Source of the DNA: Pseudomonas gingeri | GTDB lineage: Bacteria > Pseudomonadota > Gammaproteobacteria > Pseudomonadales > Pseudomonadaceae | Direction: 5' to 3' | NCBI RefSeq assembly: GCF_013386165.1 | Contig: NZ_JACAOS010000022.1 | Location: 41,369-105,368 of the forward strand | DNA: 64,000 nucleotides | In this document: piece after piece, positions 8,585 to 17,795 of the stretch | How positions within the stretch are numbered: position 1 is the stretch's first letter | Layout of the letters: the number at the start of each line of letters is the position of its first letter | The notes under the pieces: generated by a model | The model's input: the letters and a program-made list of their open reading frames with translations, nothing else | What the model was told of the DNA's origin: nothing | The model's database searches: none | Translations under genes and position numbers: made by a program

Positions 8585-10669
8585 ATGACAGGAATGCACA
8601 AGGGCAGGTCCCGTTATCCCTACTCACTGGGGCTGCTGGCCCTGGCGGTGATGGGGGGCGGGAGCACGGCGCAGGCGGTGGAAGCTTCCAGGCTGTTCAA
8701 TAATCCCCCGTCACTGGAGCAACAGGCACCGACCGCCAAGGTTACTGAAGGCACGCTGCTGCTCAAGTCCAACGCTGTCCCTCTGGCTCCCCAGCCCCAT
8801 GTCGGACGTGAGCGGCAGTTGGACCTGATCATCAAATACACCCAGAACCAGATCCTCGATCCGGCTACCGGTGCCCAGGTTCCGGTGTCGTTGCGTAGTT
8901 ACGTCGGCAAGGGCGTCAACCCCAACGCGCCCTTTATCGCACCGACCATCGATGCCACGCCGGGCGACACCGTTCGTATCACCCTCAACAACCAGTTGCC
9001 GGCCGACCCCAGTTGTACCGCCCACGACAGCAAGCCGGACGTGCCGCACTGTTTCAACGGCACCAACCTGCATTCCCACGGCTTGTGGGTCAGCCCCACC
9101 GGCAACAGCGACAACGTGCTGCTGTCGATCAACCCCAGCGTCAGCTTCCAGTACGAATACAACATCCCGGCCGACCACCCGGCCGGGACCTTCTGGTACC
9201 ACCCGCATCGCCACGGCTCGACCGCGATCCAGGTCGCCAGCGGCATGGCCGGCGCGCTGATCATTCACGGCGATCGCAAGCCGACCCCCGACACCAATGG
9301 TGATATCGACACCTTGCTCAAGGGCGCTGATGGCCAGTCGTTCAAGGAGCGTTTGCTGGTGTTCCAGCAAATTCCCTACGCGTGCAAGGACGCGGCCGGC
9401 AACTTCCGCTACAACATCGCCAGGGACAAGGACGGCAAGCCCCTCAAGGACGCCGACGGTAATGACAAGAAAGTCATCGACTGGACCTGCAAGCCGGGCG
9501 AAGTGGGGGTTGTCGAGTCGTTCGACCAGCTCCAGCCTTCCAGTTGGTCCGATTCGGGGCGCTATACCAGCGTCAACGGTTTGGTGCAGCCTATCTTCGA
9601 CGGTGCCAGGCCCGGTCAGGTGGAACGCTGGCGCCTGGTGCACGCGGGGATTCGCGACACCATCCGGCCAATGTTCCGTAAACTCAAGGACAGCGACGGC
9701 GCCAAGCTGGGCAGTAACAAGGGGGTCGCGGCCCTGGCGTCGGCTCAATTCATCGCCGAACAATGCACCGGCGAGCCGGTCGACTACCAGGTGATCGCCT
9801 CTGACGGCCTGACCATGGAACAGGCCCAGAGTCGCCAGGTCATTACCCTGCAACCAGGCTATCGCAACGACCTGTTGATCGTCTTTCCCGAGCCTGGACG
9901 CTACTGCGTGACGGATGAACCTTCCACGGCTTCAGGTGGGGTCAGCCAGCAGGCCAGCGGTCGTCAATTGCTCGGCTTTGTCGACGTGGGCCCCGGGGCG
10001 AAAGTGGCGAACACCAAGGCGCGCCTGACCGAGGAACTGGTGGCTGCCGCGGAACGCAATATGCCGGCGGACATCAAGGCCACGGTGGTGGCGGACCTGA
10101 AAAAGGACCTGCGCTTTGACAAGTTCATCCCACACCCGACTATCGCCGACAGCGAAATCAAAGGTCAGCAGGAACTGGTGTTCCTGATCGATACCAAGGA
10201 TCCCAAGCACACCAAGTTTGCCGTGGGGACTACTGCGGCCAATGCCGTGCCCTATCAGCCGGGGGTGATCGATCGTCATCTGAAGCTGGGTGATGCACAA
10301 ACCTGGGTCCTGCAATCGGCCTTTGCCAGTCACCCGTTCCATATCCACGTGAACCCGTTCCAGATCGAGAAAATCATCGGCCCAGATGGCGTCGACCTCA
10401 GCGCGCCAGGTGCCGTGGACAAGACCGACAAGAACGACGCGCAATATGCCGGCATGAAAGGGGTGTGGAAAGACACGCTGTTCGTCAAAGGCAAGACCGA
10501 TGGCAGCGGTGTGTACACCTTGTATGTGCGTACCCGTTACGAACGCTATATCGGCGAGTTCGTGTTGCACTGCCACATTCTTGATCATGAGGATCAGGGG
10601 ATGATGCAGAACGTGAGTATCGAGCTGCCGGATGGAGTGGGGGGGACGACGATGGGGGCGCATCACTGA
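8585..10669 (+). CDS. Secreted multicopper oxidase
   Basis: 694-residue copper oxidase with a Sec-type signal peptide (no twin arginine) cleaved near STAQA. All four copper-ligand motifs are present: HSHGLW, WYHPHRHG, HPFHIHVNPF and, at the C terminus, HCHILDHEDQGMM, which gives the type 1 site with an axial Met. The ATG at 8585 is chosen over upstream codons because AGGAG lies seven bases before it. The protein is longer than the common ~450-500 residue laccases, with extra sequence between the second and third copper motifs (a Lys/Asp-rich insert around residues 280-310). The substrate (metal ion or phenolic) is unknown. Confidence 0.9.
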   Translation: MTGMHKGRSRYPYSLGLLALAVMGGGSTAQAVEASRLFNNPPSLEQQAPTAKVTEGTLLLKSNAVPLAPQPHVGRERQLDLIIKYTQNQILDPATGAQVPVSLRSYVGKGVNPNAPFIAPTIDATPGDTVRITLNNQLPADPSCTAHDSKPDVPHCFNGTNLHSHGLWVSPTGNSDNVLLSINPSVSFQYEYNIPADHPAGTFWYHPHRHGSTAIQVASGMAGALIIHGDRKPTPDTNGDIDTLLKGADGQSFKERLLVFQQIPYACKDAAGNFRYNIARDKDGKPLKDADGNDKKVIDWTCKPGEVGVVESFDQLQPSSWSDSGRYTSVNGLVQPIFDGARPGQVERWRLVHAGIRDTIRPMFRKLKDSDGAKLGSNKGVAALASAQFIAEQCTGEPVDYQVIASDGLTMEQAQSRQVITLQPGYRNDLLIVFPEPGRYCVTDEPSTASGGVSQQASGRQLLGFVDVGPGAKVANTKARLTEELVAAAERNMPADIKATVVADLKKDLRFDKFIPHPTIADSEIKGQQELVFLIDTKDPKHTKFAVGTTAANAVPYQPGVIDRHLKLGDAQTWVLQSAFASHPFHIHVNPFQIEKIIGPDGVDLSAPGAVDKTDKNDAQYAGMKGVWKDTLFVKGKTDGSGVYTLYVRTRYERYIGEFVLHCHILDHEDQGMMQNVSIELPDGVGGTTMGAHH

Positions 10670-10721
10670 GGCCCAGGCCGGTCTTTTCCGATGGCCCGGG
10701 TCTGAAGTGATGGTTGATATC

Positions 10722-10750
10722 GGCCCTCCTCACCGCGAGGTGAGGGGGCC
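10722..10750. terminator. Hairpin between convergent oxidase and acyltransferase genes
   Basis: Imperfect 12-bp stem ggccctcctcacc/ggtgagggggcc with a gcga tetraloop, lying midway between two convergent genes. There is no T run, so it may be a weak bidirectional stop or a 3'-end stabiliser. Confidence 0.5.
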
Positions 10751-10760
10751 ATATCATCGG

Positions 10761-11846
10761 TCAGGTTGCTTGTGACGTTTCTGCTGGGCAGGCTTTTTTC
10801 TTTTTGAAATACACAGTCAAGTATTTACCGGCTTTGATCGCGTTAAGCTCTATTGTCTTGTGGGCCAGGTAGCACACAAGAAATAGAACAATCAGCGCTT
10901 GGAGTTTTACGGGTAAATAGTCTATTTCATGTGTTTTGAGGGTCTTGGTAATGATCTTCCACAACCAATTGTGAAATAAATAGATGGAGTAGGTCATGTT
11001 CGACAAGAGCCTTAGCGCCCTGCTGTCGGGTAAGTGTTTTCGGCCAAGCCATGCGCTGATAAATATAAGGATGGCAGGTATTGCGAAATTGAACACTGAC
11101 CATGCAGGATGAAGGATGGCCAGCTCTCTGATAAAAAATTCAGTAATGATTATAATGACCGGCAGGCAGAGGTAGGCTAGGGATTTTTTTGTTTGCAGCA
11201 AATATAAGCATATGCCGATAAACAGGAACGGTGCATATAAAGTGAAGTAGCCATGCAGCCATTGGTCTGCCGCTGGGATTTGCGGCAGTGCGTAGAGGGT
11301 CAAGGTCGCTGCGAGCAGGACCAGCGGCAGCCATGTCGTTCTCCCAAGGATGCCAGTCGCCTTCAAAAGGGTCATGAACAGATAAAACATCAGCTCGATT
11401 CTCAACGTCCACTCGACGCCGCCCAGCGCGTAAGGGGTGTCGAAAAAATCACCGATCAATAAAATTCTGGGAATCAAGACTTTTAGCGAGGTCTCGAGGG
11501 TGCCGGTAAGCGGGTAGTAAGTCAGTGCTTCAATGATCAGTGCGGCGATGTATAAAGGATATATTCTAAAAAAGCGCTTGATCAGAAAAACAGAGGGTGA
11601 TTCGGTTTGTAATACGTGGGTTATTATGTAGCCGGAGGTGATGAAAAATACGATAACGCCTGCGGCACCGCCATAGCAAATGTTGTAGAAAAAATTGGCT
11701 ATTGTGTGAAGCACGGCATTGTCGGTGGACGCCGACAGCATCGCCGCCATTTCAGGTTCGAACTTGTGGCCGATGAGAACACTGATGAATGCAAATACCC
11801 TCATGTAATCGAGGAAAACAATGCGTTCATTCGCGTTCGCGGACAT
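10761..11846 (-). CDS. Acyltransferase-3 family membrane protein (OafA/YrhL type)
   Basis: 361-residue polytopic inner-membrane protein of the acyltransferase-3 family, which O-acylates surface sugars or small molecules. The N-terminal YMRVFAFISVLIGH segment with its conserved histidine, the RFFRIYPLY motif and about ten membrane helices are visible. Base composition is clearly more AT-rich than the core genes, and Ile/Lys codons are enriched, suggesting transfer. It lies 168 bases downstream of phzG on the same strand, so read-through from the phenazine operon is possible. A phenazine-modifying role would be speculation; O-antigen or exopolysaccharide acylation is equally likely. Confidence 0.85.
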   Translation of the reverse strand: MSANANERIVFLDYMRVFAFISVLIGHKFEPEMAAMLSASTDNAVLHTIANFFYNICYGGAAGVIVFFITSGYIITHVLQTESPSVFLIKRFFRIYPLYIAALIIEALTYYPLTGTLETSLKVLIPRILLIGDFFDTPYALGGVEWTLRIELMFYLFMTLLKATGILGRTTWLPLVLLAATLTLYALPQIPAADQWLHGYFTLYAPFLFIGICLYLLQTKKSLAYLCLPVIIIITEFFIRELAILHPAWSVFNFAIPAILIFISAWLGRKHLPDSRALRLLSNMTYSIYLFHNWLWKIITKTLKTHEIDYLPVKLQALIVLFLVCYLAHKTIELNAIKAGKYLTVYFKKKKACPAETSQAT

Positions 11847-11919
11847 CAACTCACCCGGTTATATGTTTTCTGGCGGAGAAATTGATTGTACCTGAACGAA
11901 GGACTTTTTTGAGCGGTTG

Positions 11920-11957
11920 GAGAGCGGCATGCCCATGACTGCGCAGCCGCCGCTCTC
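11920..11957. repeat. Inverted repeat downstream of phzG
   Basis: Arms gagagcggc/gccgctctc separated by 20 bases, in the gap between phzG and the acyltransferase gene. No T run follows on the minus strand, so it is not a classic terminator. Confidence 0.4.
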
Positions 11958-12014
11958 TGATTCAAACCCGGCAACTCGTTCAGCATCATCGCCGAACCCG
12001 CCCCGGGCTTTGGG

Positions 12015-12656
12015 TCAGGGCTGCAAACGCCGCACCACCCAACCCTCGGGGGTGCGGTCATAGCGCAGCCGCTCATGCAGCCGGTCCTGGCCATTGCCCC
12101 AGAACTCCACCGATTCCAGCCGCAATTCGAACACGCAGTAACCGTCCGGGCGTGGCAAGAGGGCTTGTGTGCCGGACAACGCCTTGGCCCTCTCACGCAG
12201 CGCCTCGACATCGCTCAGCTCTTCGCTCTGACGGGACACCGCCGACATCGGGTGGGTCACGTGGGGGCGTCCGCGCCAGGCGGCGTCGGCTCGGGCATCG
12301 CTGAGCCGTTCGGCGCGGCCATTGAGCACGATCTGCTGGCTGGTCTCGCGCCAGTACAGCACGCCGGAGGCCCAGGGATTTTCGCTCAGTTCGCGACCTT
12401 TCTGACTGCCGGCATGGGTGCTGAACAGCAGCCCGGTGTCCGACACTTCGCTGATCACCACCACCCGGGTCGAAGGCCGCCCCCGGGCATCCGCCGTCGC
12501 CAGCGCGAGGGCCTTGGGTTCGCGTACACCATAACGCCGGGCGCGTTCCAGCCAGTTGCGCAGCACTATAAAGGGCGTGGCAGGCGGCGTTTCGAACTCC
12601 GGAAACGGTGCCTCGATGGTGCCTGTAAGGGATTCCGACAGCAGGTGTGCGCTCAT
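12015..12656 (-). CDS. phzG: PhzG, FMN-dependent pyridoxamine-oxidase-like phenazine enzyme
   Basis: 213-residue flavoprotein of the pyridoxine 5'-phosphate oxidase fold that oxidises the unstable tricyclic phenazine precursors at the end of the core pathway. Visible family features are ALATADARGRPSTRVVVI (FMN phosphate site), SQKGRELSENPWASGVLYW, and the C-terminal WGNGQDRLHERLRY. The ATG at 12656 has GGAGG just upstream, 25 bases after the phzF stop. It is the last gene of the seven-gene operon; no phzH, phzO or phzM follows. Confidence 0.95.
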   Translation of the reverse strand: MSAHLLSESLTGTIEAPFPEFETPPATPFIVLRNWLERARRYGVREPKALALATADARGRPSTRVVVISEVSDTGLLFSTHAGSQKGRELSENPWASGVLYWRETSQQIVLNGRAERLSDARADAAWRGRPHVTHPMSAVSRQSEELSDVEALRERAKALSGTQALLPRPDGYCVFELRLESVEFWGNGQDRLHERLRYDRTPEGWVVRRLQP

Positions 12657-12681
12657 TGGGAGCCTCCGATGGCTGGGGTAT

Positions 12682-13518
12682 TCATATGACCGTCGTGCCT
12701 TGGGCGAAGGCCACGCCATTGCCCGAGACCTGCACCGCGGTGATCGTTTCGCCGTGGCCCTCGGCCCTGGCGAACATCCGTGAAGGGCGACCGATTTCCA
12801 CGCCCTGGAGAATTTCGATCTGCTGGCCGTAGTCGACCTGGGCATGGCGGATCAGATGAATTGCCAAGGGCCCGGCGGCCGAGCCGGTGGCCGCGTCCTC
12901 GACCACCCCGTAGGCCGGCGAGAACATCCGGCTGCGCCAGCGCCGGCCGGAACCGGCGAAGCAGTTGATGGCCATGTCGTGGAACTGCCCCAACGCGCGA
13001 TGATCGGGGTTCAACACCGATAGCGCCGCGACACTTTCCAGGCCGACAAACACATGCCGGGGGCCGTTGTGGTAGATCTCCACCGGAAAGGTCGAGCCGG
13101 CTATCCCCAGCGCCCGAAGCAGTTGCGGCATGCGCTCGAAAGACTCCCAGGTCGGAATCGGCTGCTGCATGCTGCACGCCACCACTCGACCGTTCTGGCG
13201 TTCCAGCTCGAAGGGAATGGTGCCCATCTCGGTTTCCAGCGTCAGCCGGTCCTTGTCGGTTTCGGCACCGAGAGCAATGGCGGTGCCCAGCAGCGGATGG
13301 CCGGCGAACGGCAGCTCGTTGACCGGGGTGAAAATCCGGATACGCGCATCGCCGCCATGACGCGGGGTCAGGACGAAGGTCACCTCGGACAGGTTCATCT
13401 CCCGGGCGATCTGTTGCATGCGCTGGGCGGGGAGGTCGTCACTGTCAAAGAACACCGCGACCGGATTGCCCTCCAGCGGGACGCTGGCAAACGCGTCGAT
13501 CACTACATACCTGTGCAT
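12682..13518 (-). CDS. phzF: PhzF, trans-2,3-dihydro-3-hydroxyanthranilate isomerase
   Basis: Isomerises DHHA to the aminoketone that dimerises to form the phenazine ring system. The 278 residues have the diaminopimelate-epimerase-like fold. The catalytic residues known for PhzF align exactly: E45 (MNLSEVTFVL), H74 (FAGHPLLG) and D208 (VVEDAATGSA). The start at 13518 is chosen over an upstream in-frame ATG (13539) because GGAG lies seven bases before it and the family starts MHRYVVIDAFAS. It lies 27 bases after phzE. Confidence 0.97.
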   Translation of the reverse strand: MHRYVVIDAFASVPLEGNPVAVFFDSDDLPAQRMQQIAREMNLSEVTFVLTPRHGGDARIRIFTPVNELPFAGHPLLGTAIALGAETDKDRLTLETEMGTIPFELERQNGRVVACSMQQPIPTWESFERMPQLLRALGIAGSTFPVEIYHNGPRHVFVGLESVAALSVLNPDHRALGQFHDMAINCFAGSGRRWRSRMFSPAYGVVEDAATGSAAGPLAIHLIRHAQVDYGQQIEILQGVEIGRPSRMFARAEGHGETITAVQVSGNGVAFAQGTTVI

Positions 13519-13545
13519 GGCTAGCTCCATTGTGTTCAAGGGGGG

Positions 13546-15423
13546 TTACGCCGATAGCGCGTGGCGCATCAGGTCGGCGATGATGCGTGGCCCTTCCTGG
13601 GTCAGCACCGACTCGGGGTGAAACTGCATGGAGGCGAAATGCGGTCCGCGCAGCGCGTGCACCTCGCCGGTTTCCAGATCACGGCTGACCTGCACCAGCC
13701 CGAGCCCGTCGACCTCGATCCGGTCCTTTCCACTCTGGGCGGCGAAGGTGTTGTAGAAGCCCACACGCTCGCGGGCGCCGAACAGGTCGATCTGCTTTTG
13801 CACGCCCTGGTTGGGAATGGCCCGGCGTTGCAGGTCCAGGCCCAGGCAGCGGCTGAGCACCTGGTGGCTCAGGCACACCGCGAGAAACGGCCGTTGCTCG
13901 TCCAACAGCGAGCGGATGGCCAGGTGCAGATGGTCGATCTTCGGTTGCTCGACCGCGGTCGGATTCCCCGGCCCCGGGCCCATGATGACGATGTCGTAGC
14001 CGTCGAAGGCGTAGGCGTCGTTGTAGTTACGCACGCTCACTTCAAGCCCGAGGGCCCGCAGTTGCATGGCGATCATCGAGGTGAAGGTGTCCTCGGCATC
14101 GACGATCAGCACGCGGCGCCCCGACAGATCCGCCTGGGACTGCTGACGTTCCAGTGCATCGCTCAGCCAGAAATCGGCGATCAGCGCATTGCGACTGGCC
14201 AGGGCGGCGCGCACCTGGATATTCGAGCCGAAGCGCGCCGGCGCCTGGTTTTTCAGCGCCGCAATCAGCCCGGCAGCCTTGGCCCGGGTTTCGGCGGCCT
14301 CGGCCTGGGGATCGGAATGACGGACGATGGTCGAGCCGACACTGATCTTCAGCCGGCCTTCGCGGTCGATATCGGCGGTGCGGATCAGAATCGCCGAATC
14401 CAGCGTACGGGTGCCTTGGGCGTCGCTGCCGATCAATGCGGCGATCCCGCTGTAATAGGCGCGGCCCTCGGGCTCGTGGCGACGGATCACCCTGCAGGCA
14501 CTTTCCAGTGGGCTGCCGGTAACGGTGGGGGCGAACAGGGTTTCGCGCAGGATCTCGCGCACATCGCGGCGGCTGTGGCCTTCGATGAAGTATTCGGTGT
14601 GGGCCAGATGGGCCATTTCCTTGAGATAGGGTCCGAGTACATGGCCGCCGTCCTCGCAGATCCGCGCCATCATCTTCAGCTCTTCATCCACCACCATGTA
14701 CAGCTCGTCGGCCTCCTTGCGGTCGGCGAGAAACTGCATCACTTCGCCCAGGTTCGGGCCTGTCGGTGGATAACGGTAGGTGCCGCTGATGGGGTTCATC
14801 ACCGCCAGGCCGTCCTTGAGGCTGATATGCCGCTCGGGCGATGCGCCGACAAAAGTGCGTTCACCGGTGTGAATGATGAAGGTCCAGTAGACGCCCTTTT
14901 CCCGCTCCAGCAGGTGACGGAAAAAGGTCAGGGCGCGGTCGATCCCGTAGTCGCCGATATCGGCCATGAAGGTGCGCTTGATCACGAAGTTGGCGCCTTC
15001 GCCGGTGCCGATTTCGTTGTCGATCACCTGGCTGACAATCTCCGAATAGGCCGCCTCACTGAGGTCGAAGCGTTCGTTGAGCAAGGCGATGCCCGCTTCG
15101 GGCAGCCGTTCCAGCAAGGTATCGAGGCGTATCTGCGCCTGCTCGGCCACCTGGAGGGTGAGCAGCGGGGCCTGGTCATCGACCGCCTCGAAGCCGCGTT
15201 CGGCGATCTGCCGATAGGGGATGATCACCAGCGTATCCAGCCGCGCCGCGCCGGCCAACGGCTCGCGCAACTCGACCTGGGTCAGTGATGGCGGCTGCGA
15301 GACCGCGCCGAGCAGCACATCCACCTGGCCCGGGCCACCGGATTCCGGGCGGTACAACAGGGCGAAGGGCGGTGGGTCCGCACGCAGGATTTGGGCGAGC
15401 AGCGGTTCGGCGGCCAGGCTCAT
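13546..15423 (-). CDS. phzE: PhzE, 2-amino-2-desoxyisochorismate synthase
   Basis: Converts chorismate plus glutamine-derived ammonia to ADIC, the committed branch from the shikimate pathway. It is a 625-residue fusion of an anthranilate-synthase-I/isochorismate-synthase-like domain (conserved NPISGTYRYPP, DRKEADELYMVVDEELKMM, APTVTGSPLESA) and a class I glutamine amidotransferase domain (cysteine in AVCLSHQVLS, His-Glu in FHPESVL). I place the start at 15423 because its ATGA overlaps the phzD stop, giving translational coupling; an in-frame ATG at 15459 would add 12 residues. Confidence 0.95.
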   Translation of the reverse strand: MSLAAEPLLAQILRADPPPFALLYRPESGGPGQVDVLLGAVSQPPSLTQVELREPLAGAARLDTLVIIPYRQIAERGFEAVDDQAPLLTLQVAEQAQIRLDTLLERLPEAGIALLNERFDLSEAAYSEIVSQVIDNEIGTGEGANFVIKRTFMADIGDYGIDRALTFFRHLLEREKGVYWTFIIHTGERTFVGASPERHISLKDGLAVMNPISGTYRYPPTGPNLGEVMQFLADRKEADELYMVVDEELKMMARICEDGGHVLGPYLKEMAHLAHTEYFIEGHSRRDVREILRETLFAPTVTGSPLESACRVIRRHEPEGRAYYSGIAALIGSDAQGTRTLDSAILIRTADIDREGRLKISVGSTIVRHSDPQAEAAETRAKAAGLIAALKNQAPARFGSNIQVRAALASRNALIADFWLSDALERQQSQADLSGRRVLIVDAEDTFTSMIAMQLRALGLEVSVRNYNDAYAFDGYDIVIMGPGPGNPTAVEQPKIDHLHLAIRSLLDEQRPFLAVCLSHQVLSRCLGLDLQRRAIPNQGVQKQIDLFGARERVGFYNTFAAQSGKDRIEVDGLGLVQVSRDLETGEVHALRGPHFASMQFHPESVLTQEGPRIIADLMRHALSA

Positions 15424-16043
15424 GGCAGCACCTCTTCGGTGGTGACGACCATGGCGCAACGACTGGCGGCGTACTCCAGCGCCATCCAGTGATGCTCGCG
15501 GCTGAAGTCGGCGATGGCGTCGGCCACCAGGAATGGCTGGATATCGTTGGAGTAGGCATCCACGGTGGAAATCAGCACGCCGACATGGGCGTACACCCCG
15601 CAGAGGATCAACTGGTCGCGATCATGGGCGCGCATGCGCTCCAGCAGGTCCGAGTTGAAAAACGCGCTGTAGCGCCACTTGGTCAGCAACCAGTCGCCGG
15701 GGGCCGGCTTGAGTGCGTCGACCACCTCGCGGTCGGTGGGGCTGGCCTGCATGCCCGCACCCCAGAAGTCCTTGAGCAGGCCGCGTTGGGACTCGGTCAT
15801 GCTCCCGGGCTGCGCGGTGTAGGCCACGGGAATGCCCTGGCTCGCCGACCATTGGCGGATGCGCGCGGCATTGCCGACCACCTCGTCACGCAGGGGCGTG
15901 GGCAGCGGCCGGAGAAAGTAGCGCTGCATATCGTGGATCAGCAGCACGGCGCGCTGTGGGTCGATCCGCCATTGGGCCAGATTGGCCGGCAGGTCGCGGG
16001 CGGTGGGCAGCGCATAGGGGGTAATCGCGGGAATACCGGTCAT
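15420..16043 (-). CDS. phzD: PhzD, isochorismatase
   Basis: Hydrolyses the vinyl ether of ADIC to trans-2,3-dihydro-3-hydroxyanthranilate (DHHA) and pyruvate. At 207 residues it has the family length. D38 (LLIHDMQRYF) and K122 (LLTKWRYSAFF) match the catalytic pair, and G155 replaces the cysteine nucleophile of related amidohydrolases, as known for PhzD. It overlaps phzE by four bases and follows phzC by 15. Confidence 0.97.
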   Translation of the reverse strand: MTGIPAITPYALPTARDLPANLAQWRIDPQRAVLLIHDMQRYFLRPLPTPLRDEVVGNAARIRQWSASQGIPVAYTAQPGSMTESQRGLLKDFWGAGMQASPTDREVVDALKPAPGDWLLTKWRYSAFFNSDLLERMRAHDRDQLILCGVYAHVGVLISTVDAYSNDIQPFLVADAIADFSREHHWMALEYAASRCAMVVTTEEVLP

Positions 16044-16058
16044 CGCAACAGACTCCTG

Positions 16059-17261
16059 TCAAAAGGTTGCATGGGGGGACGCGGGTGGGTTCTTCCACGC
16101 CAGGACGGTGGTGATTGCCTGCCAGGGCGTCAGTCGCGGGTCGCACAGGCTGGTGTAATGAACGCTGACCTGATGGAGCCCGGCCGCATCGGAAGCGCAC
16201 TCGGTGACATCGTCCGGGGTGGTTTCCAGGTGCAGGCCGCCGGCGATGCCACCGGCCGAGAGCACCGCGTGCTTGAAGGCGCTGACTTCCCGGGCGATGG
16301 TCTCGACCATGCGGGTCTTGTTGCCGCAGGGCGCGAGGATGGTGTTGCCATGCATCGGGTCACTCAGCCAGATGACCTTGTGCCCCGTGGCGCGGACCGC
16401 CTCCACCAGGGGCGGCAAACGTTCGGCGACCTTCTCGGCGCCCATCCGTGCAATCAGCGTCAGTCGCCCGGGTTCGCGGGCCGGGTCGAGGCGTTCGCAC
16501 AGGGTCAGCAGTTGCGCAGGGGTCATGTCCGGACCGACCTTGCAGGCTACCGGATTGAGCACCTCGGACAGCAGGGCGACGTGGGCGCCATCCACCTGGC
16601 GGGTGCGTTCGCCGATCCACGGCCAGTGGGTCGAACCGAGAAAGGTCCGGCCCTGTTCGTCGTGGCGCAGCATGGGCAATTCATAATCGAGCAGCAGCAT
16701 CTCGTGGCTGGTCCAGACCGGGGAACCGCCGGCTGCGCCTTCGGCGAGGCGGTCCTGCCAGCCCAGGTGCTCCATGATTTCGCGGGCGGCCTGGTAGCCT
16801 TTGAGCAGGCGTTGCGGATCGGGTTGGCGGCTGTCCGAATGCGCCGCGTGGCTGTTGACCATGTCGCCGCGATACGCCGGCAACTCGATCTCGCCAATCA
16901 GTTCGTTGGGCTTGGAGCGGGGCTTGGCGTACTGCCCGGCGATCCGTCCGACCCGGATCACCGGTTGTTGAGTCACCAGGCCGAAGGCCCCGGCGAGGAT
17001 CTCCAGCACTGCGGCTTTGCGGGCCACGGCGCCGTGCTGGTTGTCGTTGATATCCTCGGCGCAATCGCCGGACTGGATGACCTTGCCTTCGCCTTCGGCG
17101 ACCCGCGCCAGGAGAGCCCGCAGGGCCAGGATGTCCTGGGCCCTGATCAAGGACTGGCTGTCTCTCAGGTGTTGCTGTACGTCCCTCAGGCGTGAGAGAT
17201 CGCTCCACTGGGGTTGCTGCAATGCTTCACAACCCAGAACTCGTCGCACAATCGTTTCCAT
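16059..17261 (-). CDS. phzC: PhzC, class II (plant-type) DAHP synthase
   Basis: Dedicated 3-deoxy-D-arabino-heptulosonate-7-phosphate synthase that boosts shikimate flux for phenazine production. The 400-residue class II enzyme shows IQSGDCAEDI, VGRIAGQYAKPRS, TSHEMLLLDYE, and WLSDPMHGNT with the metal-binding His. Class II enzymes usually escape the feedback inhibition of class I DAHP synthases, which fits its role as a flux gene. It lies 25 bases after phzB. Confidence 0.96.
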   Translation of the reverse strand: METIVRRVLGCEALQQPQWSDLSRLRDVQQHLRDSQSLIRAQDILALRALLARVAEGEGKVIQSGDCAEDINDNQHGAVARKAAVLEILAGAFGLVTQQPVIRVGRIAGQYAKPRSKPNELIGEIELPAYRGDMVNSHAAHSDSRQPDPQRLLKGYQAAREIMEHLGWQDRLAEGAAGGSPVWTSHEMLLLDYELPMLRHDEQGRTFLGSTHWPWIGERTRQVDGAHVALLSEVLNPVACKVGPDMTPAQLLTLCERLDPAREPGRLTLIARMGAEKVAERLPPLVEAVRATGHKVIWLSDPMHGNTILAPCGNKTRMVETIAREVSAFKHAVLSAGGIAGGLHLETTPDDVTECASDAAGLHQVSVHYTSLCDPRLTPWQAITTVLAWKNPPASPHATF

Positions 17262-17286
17262 GATGAGACCCCTGGCGCAGTGCCGT

Positions 17287-17775
17287 TCAGGTGGGTATGC
17301 CTTCGCGTTTGATTTCGGGCACCGGGATATTCAGGGCCCGCAGTTGCTGGAACACATTCATGAACTCGCGGTTTTGCTTGATCTTGCCGTTCTCGAGGGA
17401 GAAGGAATGGAGGAAGTGGTTCTCGTAAAAGCCGTCCGGGTATCCGGGAAACAGAATCTGCCCGTGGCCTTCGCATTCGACCCAGAAGTGGTTCGGGTCA
17501 TCGGTTTCGAAGATGCGGATGTCATACCATTCCCAGTCCGGGAAGCACTTCAGCGACCAGACCGCGTGCTCGGCGAGCTTGTCCTTGCCGCGAATGACAA
17601 TCGGCGCGCCGGTGTCGGTGGTCCACAGGCCGCCGCTGCCATCTTCAGTAAACAGCTCGTGGCGACGCAGACGGGCCGGGCCCTTGGTGTGCATGTACTG
17701 CTCGACCACCTGGCGGTTCTTGCGACGAAGCTCGGTGCTGCTGGCAAACCCATCGTGTCTGTCTGGATTGGTCAT
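17287..17775 (-). CDS. phzB: PhzB, phenazine ring-forming ketosteroid-isomerase-fold protein
   Basis: 162-residue protein of the delta5-3-ketosteroid isomerase/NTF2 fold that promotes condensation of two PhzF products. The acid-base residues reported for the family appear intact: His at position 70 and Ser at 74 (KLAEHAVWSLKCFPD) and Glu in NREFMN. A clear AGAGGCAAG ribosome site precedes the ATG. It is paralogous to the adjacent phzA (tandem duplication), 20 bases after it. Confidence 0.96.
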   Translation of the reverse strand: MTNPDRHDGFASSTELRRKNRQVVEQYMHTKGPARLRRHELFTEDGSGGLWTTDTGAPIVIRGKDKLAEHAVWSLKCFPDWEWYDIRIFETDDPNHFWVECEGHGQILFPGYPDGFYENHFLHSFSLENGKIKQNREFMNVFQQLRALNIPVPEIKREGIPT

Positions 17776-17795
17776 GTTCTTGCCTCTGTTGTGGA

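Noticed and set aside
11920..11957. Inverted repeat after phzG as the phz operon terminator
   Set aside because: Loop of 20 bases and no T run in the direction of transcription.
13561..15288. 575-codon plus-strand open frame opposite phzE
   Set aside because: GC-rich third-position shadow of phzE; no ribosome site and no family-like sequence.
15285..17195. 636-codon plus-strand open frame opposite phzC/phzD
   Set aside because: Antisense shadow crossing two recognised genes.
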